A stretch of 62,000 nt of DNA from Glandiceps talaboti (lineage: Eukaryota; Hemichordata; Enteropneusta; Spengelidae). This document shows positions 40,771-54,600 of this stretch, in pieces. The notes under the pieces are model-generated. The model worked only from the letters and a program-made list of their open reading frames with translations, did not search any database and was not told where the DNA came from. The DNA lies in the NCBI RefSeq assembly GCF_964340395.1, contig NC_135563.1, positions 19,329,651-19,391,650 on the forward strand, written 5' to 3'. The position numbers and the translations under genes are program-made. The first letter of the stretch is position 1. Each line of letters starts with the position of its first letter.

Positions 40771-42046
40771 GAGATTATTGAGATGTACTGTACATGTATC
40801 TAATACAGTGCTGTTTAGGTTTTGTTGGCATACCAATGGCCTATGTCTACAAAGTAAATACTGTTCAATATTCATACTCATTTTCCATAAGTTTGCAAAA
40901 AACTGATCTAATAACTTTTGTTTCAATTGTATTTCAAAAAATGTTCTGCTGCAAATTTGATTTTAATACAATACATTTGGTTAGATAAATGTACTTTTGC
41001 AAGAATAAGTGAACTTGTAATAATCCATTCAAGGCAAGAACAGAAGCAATAAAATAAACAGGAATGGAAGTACCTAACTTTGGGAGCCTAGAGGGGAGAT
41101 AAAAATTTCTTGAGAGGACATATCACTTCTCCTAAGCTGAGATGAAGTTTGATTTTGTGAGACCAAACATTTGAAATTTGCACAAAACTGAAACATAATC
41201 GTAAAAGTAACAGCTTATTTGATTATTTGGAAATTGCTGAAGCTCGCAAGAGTTTTCTCAGTTTTCTGTATTTTGGTAAATTTGATTTTAACATATTAAA
41301 TGAAATGATTGTATTGAACTTGCCAACTAATTTGTGGTATTTTTCTGTAACTTTAAATCTCAGTTCTTGGTCTTGACCTTGTATGTAGAATGGCTTCTGT
41401 TTCAAGGAAGATGATCCATCCGCAAATTGTTGTCAACGCAAAATCATTGCTAACAAATTTTAAGGAGCAACTTTAGTTCTCTAAAATTCAGCCACTTCAT
41501 ACTTGCAGGAAGCAGAGAAATAGTGTTGTTTGGGGGTTGTTATTTTGGATGGTTGGTTTGAATTGCAGTCTTCTCAATATTCATAATTGGAGTGACAAAT
41601 TATACTCGTATATACCTAATCAGATTGTTGAAAGTTCTCTCCCTTCACCATACCCTGTCATATGATGAAGACATCTGCATCAAATCACTTTATAATTGAA
41701 ACTGAGTTTCTATGCTCATTGCAACTGATGTTGAACATGAGAAGTTTGACACATTTTTAATACATGATCAGTACATGGAAGTATAACAGGTTATAGTTCC
41801 ATGATATTGCTGTCAACACTGTTAACAATACAACCATGGCTCATGGCAATGACAATTTGTAGTGGAATTTACAAATGAAAGTCACAGTGTCATGTGAAGT
41901 GTTATTTTATGTGATATTTCACTGCAATGATGTAACCATATACTAGTATACAGTATAATCTATGTAGTAATGGGGTGTGTATTAACTATGGTTAACATTA
42001 CTGTGAACATATCAGTAACACAGTAGCCTCCAAAGATGGTTGGATT

Positions 42047-42060
42047 GTCACCCTGGCAAC
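42047..42060. promoter_or_regulatory. X-box match GTCACCCTGGCAAC
   Basis: Both half-sites fit the RFX consensus with a 2-base spacer. Non-coding region; function unknown. Confidence 0.4.
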
Positions 42061-44020
42061 TATCCTGGCTTGTACTAGGTTCAGTTTCCATACAAGTTTG
42101 AGGATTTGGTACTTTACATTTTCAAATGCATTACTGTGAGCATTACTTTTGTAGCGAAAATTACATATGCATATATTTAACACGAATTTTGTTTGCTGTT
42201 GAAAGTGAGACCTGGCTAAACTTTAAATCCATATATTAACTTGCTCCAGATAATTGGGGGAAAAAACAGCTTTACAGGGGAGAATTTGTATTGTGATTGG
42301 AAAATACACATGTATATACTAATTGTTTGTGTAAGATAATGTTAATATTGTGAACTACACATTGTATACAGGAGGAAAGGAAACAAAACTTAAGTTTGTT
42401 GACACTGCCAGATGGCGAGAGTGGGAACATAGGTGTAAAAGTAAATATATGGCAGCTGATAGAATTTCTTTGCTAATGTATGAATGTTCATATATTTTCT
42501 CAAATTAGCCTGAAATCCATGCGGATGGATATTTGAAATGTTGGTTCTCCCATTAAAAACACCCCAAATTTAAAATCCCCATATGCATGGATTCCAGACT
42601 ACTCTATATTATGTTGGTTGACAATTTTGTAATGAGAGTTTAAAGTGCTGATTTCACCTCAGTCCAATATCTTTCTGGTTTAGAACTTTCTCAGTTGGTT
42701 TAGAACTTTCTCAGTTGTGGGTTTTTTCCATCAGACAGGTTTCCCAATTACAAAGACAAACTTGTACTGACAATGATTTCATTGATAGGCCAGTAAAAGG
42801 TATTTTGTGTACTTATACACTGCATAAATATATTCTAAATGTTGTGTTATTTACCAAATATAGTTAGAATAGTTTTCAGTATTGACCAAATATAGATGTT
42901 CAATGAGTAGATCCTGAAATGAATATTCATGACATACCAAATATGGAATTCCTAATGAATATTCATATCCATCCTTACTTGAATATTTTGTACAAGTGAC
43001 CTGCATAGTTCTGTTTTGTAAGTCATTTGGTAAACAAATGTTTTGGACCAATGATCTAAATTTTGTCAGAATATATGTTCATGGACTCTTAGTTTGGTTC
43101 AGTTATAAATTAAAATTTTGAACCATGGTAGAAATTTTCATTTGTAGCTCTAAATTTTCTTAATTTTTAATAGTGATATTGAGTTTTATTGATCTTAATA
43201 GTGGTGGGTTGAAAGTTTGTTGGTTATGTATGATGCAATATTACCATTATTGTGAGCTGGAGTGTCAAATTATTGCTGTATCTGCAGTGTTAGTTGTAAG
43301 ACCTGAGTTCCAAGATTTAAGTGCAAAGGAAATACATGACTGATAGATTGATAGATAACCGATAGTTGTTTTTCAAGGTGTCTTGCTATGGAGGTCACAG
43401 TACTGTAGGGTGGGTTGACATGTGACACTTAGCTACCGTAACTTCATTATGCACATTTATGCCATTTGCAAATAAAATCTTCTCTTTGTTAACATTTTGT
43501 CAGTTTAGACTTTGTTTAGACAGCTCAAGTCATATTTTGAGATGTTTAGGTGGCTTTGTTTGGTATTAAATCTTAGTAAACGCTGTAAAGTTGAGCAGAA
43601 GTAAAAGAAATATGAACAAAAAGTAGTAAGAGATGACCTATCCATGGTAGCACCACCTTCTGACGTGGAACATTTTTTGGGAAAAAGATATCGTACAACT
43701 GTAAATTTAATATCATACAGATGTGTGTTGTCAGTTGAAATTATGAGTTCTTGTTTTTGTTTTCTATTGTAAATGAAAGATGAAGTTTGAAAGAGTTTGA
43801 AAACAGGCTTTGTAACTGTTCTTGTAATAAAAAAAGAGTACCGCCTACAGGGCATGTACCATTGTACATACAGTAAAATGGAATTATATTATAGAGAGAG
43901 ATTTTTAATAATTCGCATATCAGTATGTTAAAAATTTTCAATCAATACTGTGATTTATTTGTGTTATTTTTTTTAGTATTTCAGAATGATGAAATATTTT
44001 AGTGTTTGTAGTCAGTATTG

Positions 44021-44034
44021 GTTGCCATAGTAAC
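44021..44034. promoter_or_regulatory. X-box match GTTGCCATAGTAAC
   Basis: Both half-sites fit the RFX consensus. A weaker copy (attgccatagtaat) follows at 44075-44088. The same 14-mer appears on the minus strand at 61430-61443. Confidence 0.45.
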
Positions 44035-44370
44035 ACTGCAGATTTTCTCCATTTGTATGTATTAATCTGTGTCAATTGCCATAGTAATGTGAATTGAATA
44101 TTTTTGATTTGTATTATTCTGTTATACACCATTTCAACAAGGAATTTACATTTGGAGCCAAAATATTGAAGATTTTCACTTTTTGTCCAACCATGCACCA
44201 TGGGTGTTGAATGAGAAGTAGTTCTCACATTGTCAGAGCATCTGTTTAATTGATTATGCTGTGTTTAAACATTAAAATGGTTGCAAAACTGGTAGCAATA
44301 AACGGTGCCCTCTAGAGTTGTAGAATTGAGATTCTGTGAAAGCAAGCCAATGGATATTGAAGATAAAAAA

Positions 44371-44499
44371 TGTTAGTGATCTGTTGGCTAACCTGTCCCC
44401 AGTGCTGGATCAGCAACTACTCTAACTCTCGTGGTAGACAAGAGCTATTGTAGTCACAGATTCAGTACTATGGACAGGCTAGTTGATGGATCACTAACA
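44371..44499. mobile_element. MITE-like fold-back element
   Basis: The left arm tgttagtgatctgttggcta (continuing to acctgtcc) pairs with the right arm ending ggacaggctagttgatggatcactaac with a few mismatches. About 129 bp, no coding capacity. Confidence 0.75.
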
Positions 44500-44547
44500 A
44501 ATTCTATCCTAAAATGCCTAATGTTTATTCCGCAATAAATAACTAAA

Positions 44548-44690
44548 TAATAACACAGCCAGTGAGGGCAATATCACAATTTAGTGCCTGCACAAGGCCT
44601 CTGACTTGGGCATCATCAATATTTTGGTAAAGAGTGCCAGCCTGAAGGCAGGCATTATATTGTGATATTGCCAGAGTGCATGTGTTATTA
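44548..44690. mobile_element. MITE-like fold-back element
   Basis: The ends are taataacaca (44548-44557) and its exact complement (44681-44690). Inner arms ggcaatatcacaat and attgtgatattgcc are also exact complements. It starts about 50 bp after the previous fold-back. Confidence 0.8.
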
Positions 44691-44999
44691 ATTTTATTAC
44701 ACCATCCACTCATTCGTCCAGTCATTCACATAGCTACTCTTCATTCATCATCATTGATAGAAAAGTTTCCCTTTGATGACGCGTTTTGAAATTGTACTTG
44801 TAGATAAGCATCAAATACAGACATGGCCTGCATTATTTGTAGAAGCTTGAGTGTCCCCACAGCTAATCTGTAATTACATTTATTCAAATTTCTGCAAGAA
44901 ACAAGCTTGTGTGTCTCACTGTAGTTACTTTGTCATCTTGAGCACACAGCACTGGAAAACATGCACATAAGAGATTCGCAACGAATGAAATAAATCCAG

Positions 45000-45190
45000 C
45001 AGGTGATAGTGCCAGCCATTAGTCTGTGCACGCAGTTATATTGCAATATCACCACACAGGCAATAGTCTATTTAAAGAAGATCGTGTGATTCGATTCTGA
45101 CCAATGACTGCTTGTGTAAGAACGTCAAAGTGATTCGATTCTGACCAATGACTGCTTGTGTAAGAACGTCAAGGTGTAATATTGCCCTTT
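45000..45190. repeat. Perfect 44-bp tandem duplication in an element fragment
   Basis: Two identical 44-bp units beginning gtgattcgattctgaccaat occupy 45086-45173. Flanking phrases (tgcaatatcac near 45042 and gtaatattgccc near 45176) resemble the inner arms of the 44548-44690 element, so this may be a related element with an internal duplication. Confidence 0.8.
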
Positions 45191-48100
45191 ATAGACAGAA
45201 AAGGTTTAAACTGGAAAACAAGATAGGATGACAAACAGCAATAAATAGAACCCACTTGTCACACACACACACACACACACAGACAGACAGACAAAATAAT
45301 TTGTATGTTTAAATACTGATAACAATGTGAATCAAACAGGTGTTCTGTATGATAGATGTGGAGATGAAGCACTGAAAGTAATAAAGATGTTAATGTTTTC
45401 ATAGTTGGAACAATTAGCTGTGTAACTTGTTTGTTTGGTCATGCCTGACATACTTCATTGTGACTACAATGTACAAAGATTTTGAAACTTCTGATTTGGT
45501 TTTGATACGTATGGAGACAACTCTGTTGTTACAATGTTGCTGACTATTATAAATAAACAGATTTGTTTAAGCTAAAATTTGTGTCTGTGTTTCTTGTTTT
45601 TCACTCATGTAACGTGACGTTTCGTAATTTTCAGTATTTCCATCCTATTCAATCACATTATATAAGTTGATCAAGGTTTTTGACAAAGTTATTCAAATTT
45701 CTGTTGCAGGGACAGCAACAATTTTTTTCCTCAAATTGCCTAGTACTGTAATGTGATATACTAGTATACTATCGATACATTGGATGAGCACCCATTCACA
45801 GTATGTTTGTATCTGACACTATGAAGACAAATCTCTCAATGTTATACAAAAGTGCAAGTCAAAATCAACAAAGGAAAACTTTATCAAGCGGTTGTATCAT
45901 GAATCATGGGAATGAAATAATATAAACTGTACCAGTAAAATGACATCATAGGTGGAATTCTTTTTTTTATAATCATTTCACAATGTGCTGAAACAAAGTG
46001 ACTAGAAACGCAAACAATAACTGGATCAAACAATAGAAAACCCACAAATTATTCACATACATATCTTGATACTTCAATAAAATAATTTATTCACATAAAG
46101 AATGCATAGATTCTTTTACATAAATCTTAACATGTCACTAGAGGGCGCTCTTTCGACCTCATACATGAAGACGAATTGTTTCCTTTATCAATCTGAGTAT
46201 ATGCATCTGCTAATTCTTTTACATATTATGCACAGTGCCTCCTGTAAGTGCAGTTTTACAAAATTATTAAATGACACTATTGTCATACATATCTCATCAC
46301 ACAATATTGACATCTACATTGTTGATTTTTGAGACAAATTTCTCGTTAAACACAGAAAAGGAAATGCCATTACAATAAGCCAATGACACTGAAGAATAAA
46401 TTCATATCAGTGGTTCTGTATTGTTATTATCATAAAAACAAATGGTCATGATTTCATCAATGACCTTGAGGTTAGAGGTCATCAGCTGTCACATCATCAA
46501 TAATGCCTAAGACAATGTAAAGATGCTGTTCATAGTTGTTTGGGATGGGCTGTAGAAATTCTTAACCTTGTAATATGTAAATTTTTGATTTGTTTACATC
46601 TGTAGTTTTTTGGTATGGACATGGTCATGATTGCTAGAGATATTTTATGGCCCCTACATTATCGCCTCATAAATGTTCTTCAAGCCATAGACCGCTCCAC
46701 CAAGAGTAGAGGGTCTATGTTCAAACTAACAACCCTGTGTCATCATCAAACACTATTAACTTAAAAAAAACAAAAACACTAAAACATAAAACACTAAAAC
46801 ATAAAATTATAGGAACACAAGTAAATATAACACATTGACACTGTTAAAATATCCTGCACTTGCAAGAACTCTTACCCCAAATTAATTCTCCAAATTACAA
46901 ATTGTCATCATAATCAGAACTGAGCGTATACCTCTGTTCTAACTGAGAACATATTTTATAAAGGCAATCCTATCTGCCAAATACAAAATACACTTCTCAA
47001 ACGACTGTCAGGATTTCGCAATACCTTTAGATATTACTTTTATTTATATAATTTTTTAAAAACTGAGACAGATACAAATTAAAACTATTACTGAGACAAT
47101 GACCCCATTTTGGCTAAACTCAGTGTGCAAAATGTACAATTAACATAATACACACCATAACATATTTCACCACAAATCAGTATTGACATAGCATAGTAAA
47201 GATGGCTCAGTGATGAACAAAGAGGTATGGTGACTGAAATAGAAGTGTTTTACCACATTTTTTGATAAACTAAATATTAATTCTGACAGTATTATCATTT
47301 CTACATCATATCCTAATACCTTCTAGACATGATTCGGCATGTTCTAGTAGTTGGAATAATGTAAACATATCAAAATGTCAAACAAAAATAACCATAAAAA
47401 CTCATAAAATTACAGACTGTTCCTTTTCATCTGAAATGTTTTTGACAAATATCATTCTCTCTTTGAATGAACAGGTATAGCTTCTGATTTCTCATCACCT
47501 CTTATTCCTAACGGTGTACATATACCGTATAAAACATTTACAACTTTTTGATATGCTTGATACATTTATGTACTTTTTTTGCAAAAGTGTCTTGACATTA
47601 GGCAGTGACGATAGGTAAATGAAAGCTAGTAGTGAACTATGAGATAAAAATAAGGAGTGCAAAGTCAGTTGGCATGTAAATTATGTTACTAAGTATTATT
47701 TCAATCTGTCAGGAAAGTCTGTCAATAGCTTCATCTCAGAGATATACATAGTTAATCACTGAGAATAAATATTCATTGACTCGGAGTTCATAGTATCAAA
47801 TTAAATTTATACCTACCTACAAAATCTGGAAACAATAGTTTATAATGTAATTCAAATTGGCATTTCAATGATTTTGGCATCTTATATTTCTCATTTATTT
47901 CCATATATGTTTAAATTGTTAACTTCTGACATTAATCTCCGATATGATAAAATTGGTGTGCACGGTCACCACGACATATACACTGTATAGAAAACTGTGA
48001 ATTCTAAAAACCTAAAGTGATGTTTAACTTCAAATTCCAGTTATCTCATACCAGATATAATGCTTGATTATAACACAACAAACATTTTTTTCCTGATATC

Positions 48101-48582
48101 TTTGGTCTTTTTATCTGATTATGCATGTATCTAAACATTCTTTCCTCTGAATATGTGGGCTTTCCCTTATGCTAAAGATGAAAATTCTCACTTTTTAAAT
48201 GAAAAAGTATGTTAAGGGGGTCATACATTTTGAGGTAATTTTGCTATATATATATATATAAAAGCACATGGCAATGTAGGGTTCTATTCTGGTGTATATA
48301 ACCTTCTATTGGTGAAACTCAAACCTGATATTATATACAGCATAATATAATGAATTGATGGCATTATTTAGTATTACATACACTAACATGTCAAGGAACC
48401 AACTATTGTACTGTATACAGTGTCCACTGTCTATGATTGTACCCAGCAACTATGTAAACAACATCAAGAGATGATTTTTAATGTCATCAACATCAAAGGC
48501 ATATGTGCATCTTTTTATGTACATGTATTTTCACAGCCATGAAACATCCGTCATATAATGAATGTGATATCTTTTGCTCCTG

Positions 48583-49740
48583 TCTGCCAAACTATGCATG
48601 TACCCCAGTCTACCAAACTATGCATGTACCCCAGTCTGCCAAACTATGCATGTACCCCAGTCTACCAAACTATGCATGTACCCCAGTCTTCCAAACTATG
48701 CATGTACCCCAGTCTGCCAAACTATGCATGTACCCCAGTCTGCCAAACTATGCATGTACCCCAGTCTTCCAAACTATGCATGTACCCCAGTCTACCAAAC
48801 TATGCATGTACCCCAGTCTACCAAACTATGCATGTACCCCAGTCTTCCAAACTATGCATGTACCCCAGTCTTCCAAACTATGCATGTACCCCTGTCTGCC
48901 AAACTATGCATGTACCCCAGTCTTCCAAACTATGCATGTACCCCAGTCTACCAAACTATGCATGTACCCCAGTCTACCAAACTATGCATGTACCCCAGTC
49001 TTCCAAACTATGCATGTACCCCAGTCTTCCAAACTATGCATGTACCCCAGTCTACCAAACTATGCATGTACCCCAGTCTTCCAAACTATGCATGTACCCC
49101 AGTCTACCAAACTATGCATGTACCCCAGTCTACCAAACTATGCATGTACCCCAGTCTGCCAAACTATGCATGTACCCCAGTCTGCCAAACTATGCATGTA
49201 CCCCAGTCTGCCAAACTATGCATGTACCCCAGTCTGCCAAGCTATACATGTACCCCAGTCTACCAAACTATGCATGTACCCCAGTCTACCAAACTATGCA
49301 TGTACCCCAGTCTTCCAAACTATGCATGTACCCCAGTCTGCCAAACTATGCATGTACCCCAGTCTACCAAACTATGCATGTACCCCAGTCTTCCAAACTA
49401 TGCATGTACCCCAGTCTTCCAAACTATGCATGTACCCCAGTCTGCCAAACTATGCATGTACCCCAGTCTACCAAACTATGCATGTACCCCAGTCTTCCAA
49501 ACTATGCATATACCCCAGTCTGCCAAACTATGCATGTACCCCAGTCTACCAAACTATGCATGTACCCCAGTCTTCCAAACTATGCATGTACCCCAGTCTT
49601 CCAAACTATGCATGTACCCCAGTCTGCCAAACTATGCATGTACCCCTCTGTGCCCCACTGTGCATGTACCCCAGTCTACCAAACTATGCATGTACCCCTC
49701 TGTGCCCCACTGTGCATATACCCCAGTCTGCCACTGTCTG
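48583..49740. repeat. 26-bp minisatellite, 41 near-perfect copies
   Basis: The unit reads ccaaactatgcatgtacccc followed by agtctN, where N is G, A or T. The 41 near-identical copies are followed by degenerate copies that fade out near 49960. Because 26 is not a multiple of 3 and the unit lacks plus-strand stops, all three plus frames stay open for 400 or more codons and encode the same 26-residue repeat. No conserved domain, no gene context: I treat it as non-coding. Confidence 0.95.
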
Positions 49741-51255
49741 CCCCAATATGCATGCATCCCTGCCTGCCTCACATAGTGCATGCATCCCTACCTGTCCCAC
49801 TATGTGTGTACCCATCTGCCCCACTATGCATGTATCCCTGTCCGCCACACTATGCATGTAACTGTCTGCTGCATATATCACTGTCTGTCACAGTGTACAT
49901 GTATCCATGTGTGCTGTATGTATCCCTGTCTTGCAGAGTCTGCCCCACTATTTGCATGTAACTTTGGTTTCTACGATGCCATGTATCCATCTACATGTAG
50001 TCCTGTCTCACATTATATTCTCAAATGTAGTACTTCATGTCTTCCATGTAAATGACATGACATTTGGGATTTCATTGTGGACAGTAGTGAGGTGTGCATT
50101 GTAAATAAAGCTGATCTCTAAGTTACCCTATTTCAACTAAAACATAATAAATCTGTCCATTGCTGGATAAAATGAATCATATACTATCATGGTAACATTT
50201 GGGTTTTGAAAAAAAATATTAAAATATATCAACCCAGATACCACAAGAAGGATATTTGATAACACAAATATATGTCAATTGAGGTTTCATGTACTGGTGT
50301 TTCAGAGTTTCTGACTTTTATGAATAATGAATTAGGGTCAAGAGTGGCAGATGTCTGGTTCAAGTGTAATATCAGCTCTTACAAAATCATATTCACTGTG
50401 TTCTCGATTATCAAACAAGCTGTGACAGAAATCAGCAACGCTTCAAGGTTATATCTAATAACATGAGTGTAGACACTTGAATGATGTTTCTTTGAAGTTC
50501 CTGGTTATTGTACAGATGGTAAATGTTTGACAACAAATACAGCTGCTACAAAGTGACATGCATGTACACTCTGCAGTACATATCCTACATACCCTTTGTG
50601 CAAGATTTGAATAAAATCTGTCTGTATATATATATATATATGTTAGTGATATTTCTTGACATGCACACATACAAGCACAGATCATTAGATGAATTGAAGC
50701 AATTCCTATTACCCCCCTCTGTACTGTACCTGTTGGATACTAATGATAAAACTACACTCTATGAATGTGGATAACTGTGACTTGTACATAAGGTATACTC
50801 ATTTTTCCTGAATCACAAAATATTTCTCATCACCACTGGTTTAGTAGCAATAATAATCTAACTGATCACGTCATTTGTTGGTTAGCATATTTGACTTATT
50901 ACGATTTAATTATTGTATGTTACTGTTATAATACTTGGTTCATATTTTCTCAACAAAAGGTAAGAATTTGATGCAGTTTTACTTCCTGCTTTTCTATCAT
51001 GATAGAGAACAAAACATAAACTTAACGTTATTTCCGCCATTAAAGCTTATAAAATGAGTGTAATGAAATTGTCATTGTGCGTATATCGTCTAGCATGTGT
51101 ATTACTAAAATAAACTGCAATATGAAGGTGAGGAATGTATCTTTGAATGCAAAATGGTCCATGGTTTGTTTTGTTTAGTGTTACTGACAAACATTTTACA
51201 ATATTCTCAGTGTTTTTTTCTGTCATGGGCAGTATATTTCCCATGTACTAAATTA
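49741..51255. other. Region between minisatellite and DCAF10 3' flank
   Basis: Degenerate minisatellite remnants to about 50000, then AT-rich sequence with a short TA tract (about 50627-50641). No gene recognised. Confidence 0.55.
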
Positions 51256-51605
51256 TTGTACAAAGTATGGATCTCTATGCAATCTTTACCAGATTTCCCA
51301 CCTCTGTTACCAGGGTTACCACCAAAATTATGGTACAAGGTATAGAAATCTATGTAAATTTTACCAGATTTCCCTCCTCTGTTACCAGGGTTACCACCAA
51401 CATTATGGTATAAGGTATAGAAATCTATGCAAGTATTACCAGATTCCCCTCCTCTGTTACCAGGGTTACCTACCAAAATTATGGTACAAGGTAAGGAGAT
51501 CTACGTAAGTTTTACCAGACTTCAACCCTCTGTTACCACCAAAATTATGGTACACAGTATGGAGAGCTATGCAAGTTTTACCAGATTTCAACCCTCTGTT
51601 ACCTG
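51256..51605 (-). repeat. 75-bp tandem repeat downstream of DCAF10
   Basis: About four and a half units with phrases ttaccagatttc, cctctgttaccagggttacc and accaaaattatggtac. The first three keep a 75-bp period and stay open on the minus strand as a 25-residue, glycine/proline/asparagine-rich repeat (GNPGNRGGKSGK core). The last two lose part of the unit. It starts about 40 bases past the DCAF10 stop codon, so it is probably 3' UTR. Confidence 0.88.
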
Positions 51606-51643
51606 TTTCCCCAACCTTACCAAACATTGTATCCCACCTGCAC

Positions 51644-54600
51644 CTAAAGTGTTGGTTGATGTACTACAATTCGTCCACCCTGACATCCAGTGGCAAGTAA
51701 ATTATGCACAGGAGAAAATTTACACGTAAGCACAGTACGACGATGACAGATAATTGTTTTCAATTCATATAATTCTTTGGGAGTATCTGGATGACAATCA
51801 CACAGTTCTTGTATCTTTGGATTGAAAGCAAGAAGTCGTACACCGTAGCCGTACGGAGAGCAGATGATCCTTCCATCTGGACTGAAACACAGTTCCTTGA
51901 TATAGCCTCTTCCATCACTACTCTCCTCAACATAATGAGTTAGTCTATTTGCTTGAGATACAGTTCTCTGACCCTCAGGTCGTTTGTCTTCCTCTTTACT
52001 ATCAGTCTCATTCACTGTCAATACTCTTGGCTTGTCCTGCAGGTCATGTATGCAAGCAAACTGAAAAAAAAGAACAAGAATTACTGAAAAGTGGCTCAGT
52101 TCATAACACTCTGTAGTAATGAGTACAAAATGGCTGGAATTTCCATGTAGTTTCATACCTTGGGCCTCTTTTAAGAATTGGTTCAAATGAAACAGTTCCT
52201 TAACATTGAACACTTATATACAAAACTCAATCTGACTAAAATCTGATGTAGTGGTCCACTCTTTTCCACTATTACCTTCATTGTATAAATATGTTTCCTT
52301 TGTATGACATGGTAATGTTTTGGTCTTGGTTGCCACCCAGCAACAAAGACAAAAATGTGAACATACAAAACAAACGACAATACAAGCTAAAAACAAAGGT
52401 AACAGATCGAATTGAACAACTACCGGGTAGTCAACCACTACATAACTGAGATTGGGTTGGATACTAAACCACAAATATCATTTTAAGATTAAGTAGATCT
52501 AGGTGTAAAACAAGTATGGCTAAGGTTACCATGACAAAATTAAACAGACTATTTCAGATTTCCAATCTTACCTCTCTATCTTCATTTTCACTTGTAAATC
52601 TTGAGAGTAAACACCAGCCTTGTGGATGTATTTGTAATGATGAAATACAGAATACTTGAATCCCATCGGGAAATTCAGTCACAATCTCAACACGGTTTTT
52701 CCTTGCTGTAAAATAATCTGCATATTCACTACAATAATCAGCCAGCTGTTCAGATTTCTTCTGAACTAAGAGTTGGTAGTATTCAACTGGGTCAAAGCCT
52801 CTAAGGTCAAGGTCAAGAGTTGAAAGGTCAAGGTCATGAACAATCACAATAAATCCTGCTGTGTTGGAGACTATCATTTTCCCACTGTCTGGTGTAAGCC
52901 TTGATCTCATCAAACCATCCATATGGAATAGACGTTTGTACTGGTAACTATTTTCATGGTACCTATATGAAGGAATATATTCAAAAATGGTTTGAAAATA
53001 TTGTCGTTCATTTTGTAGTCCACCCCTGACAATGCTGATGAATTGTTGGCTAAAATTTGGGATTTGCTGCCAACAAAAGTTTTGACTCCGAGGCTTCGAG
53101 TAGGAATTTCATTTGTATTTATTTTTCATGCAGTCAATTTCATGCAGTCAAACTTTGTACTGCACCAAAATACTTGGGTAAATCCTAGCTTTCAACCTGA
53201 GTCCTCAGGTCTTGTTCAGAGATGTGAAGAAGACTTTAGAATTCAGGTTGAAAGCTAGGATTTATCCAAAGTATTTCAGTGCAGTACAATTTACAATGTT
53301 TTAGTTTATATGTGGCTATCAATCAGCATAGATGAGTCTTCATCATAATATCAAATACAGATATTAAATACAGACATTAAATATTGTACAAATATAAAAA
53401 GAAATAGTATTAAAAATCTATTTTGAAAAAGCAATTAATCTCATACCTGAGCTATAGACATGGGAAAGAGGCTGGACTAAATGCAATGTAAATAGAGCAG
53501 TACACAAACATGCCAACATTTCAAATGTGTATCTCATTGTGTGAATGAAAAGAATTAGTTAGTACTTTAATATAACTGACTGTACATTGTACAAAGTCCA
53601 CTTTGTTAAGGTGTTTGTGCTTAATTATATGTTTCTCTTCCATGGGTTGGTCGGTCAGTTAAAAATAAAAAAAGTAAGAAAAATGGAAGTGTATGTGTAC
53701 ATGTTGGTGATACTTCATTTCATAATCATATTTGAACATTCTGAATGACTTAGAAATGACAATTAAAGTAAGAATGAAACTTTGAACCATTTTTTATCAA
53801 TATTTATCAAAGTTCACCAATAAATGATAATTTTCACTCAGATATGTACTCATGGAGTCACCATCTTACCAATCAGTGATATTGTTATTATTTTCTAATT
53901 CTGCTGTAGAGAGTGTCATTTTTAAAAATAAATTCATTAGGTTGACGAAATATAGGGATAGTTAGGTCATGAGAAATGTAGAATTATGCATGACCACCCT
54001 TACCAACATGGGTGTTACTTAGTTTGTAGTCGCAATCACCATTGTAATAGTTGCTTTGGATTTCATCCATTTGAGTTTACATACATGCATACTATTTTTG
54101 TCCCAAAAACATCCTAAACCCCAAAGTTTCCACAATTTTGGAATCATACTATCTTATCAATGGATCACTGAGGATCAAATAGGACCATACTGTTACTCTG
54201 GGTGAACTTTTTCTCTAGCTCTGCCGGACAATTGTTTTCATTCCTACATTCCAATGTTGGCCCTTGAAAATGTTGCTGTGGGCGTAGTCCTCTTAACCTG
54301 ACACCCTATACTAATTACACAGAGTTACAGAAACCAAGTCATTAAATCCTGACACCCTATATATAGAGTGTAATTTCAGAGTTACAGAAACCAAGTCATT
54401 AAAGGGTTTAACTGTTACCATTCTAGTTTACTCTTATACGTTGCCATTATTCTCCTCACCTGTTGATATCCCAGGATAGAATATTTCCATCAAATCCGGA
54501 TGTTACCAGTAAATTTGTATCTGACGAATACTCTATATTTTTCACCCAGCTGTGATGACCTCGCAACACTCGAATCTTCCTTTTTAGATTTCTTATATCC

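Larger units (their letters stand above)
38742..48582. other. CNNM 3' flank and gene-poor region
   Basis: No protein-coding gene supported on either strand. AATAAA hexamers occur at several places (for example near 39943, 39985 and 45554), any of which could end a long CNNM 3' UTR. The stretch also contains a 100-bp minisatellite, three fold-back elements or fragments, two exact X-boxes and a perfect 44-bp tandem duplication, listed separately. Confidence 0.55.
52963..54459 (-). other. DCAF10: DCAF10 intron 3
   Basis: A 1.5-kb intron with a fold-back element (53158-53286) and a short tandem duplication (54298-54403). The other introns (52571-52061, 54915-54658, 56044-55030) hold nothing I recognise. 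Confidence 0.65.

Noticed and set aside
48503-49961. Three overlapping plus-strand open frames of 400-467 codons as protein genes
   Set aside because: They are the same 26-bp repeat read in three frames; no domain, no splice context and no non-repetitive coding sequence supports translation.
51207-51476. Collagen-like gene
   Set aside because: There is no Gly-X-Y periodicity beyond a few residues; the frame is a 75-bp tandem repeat.
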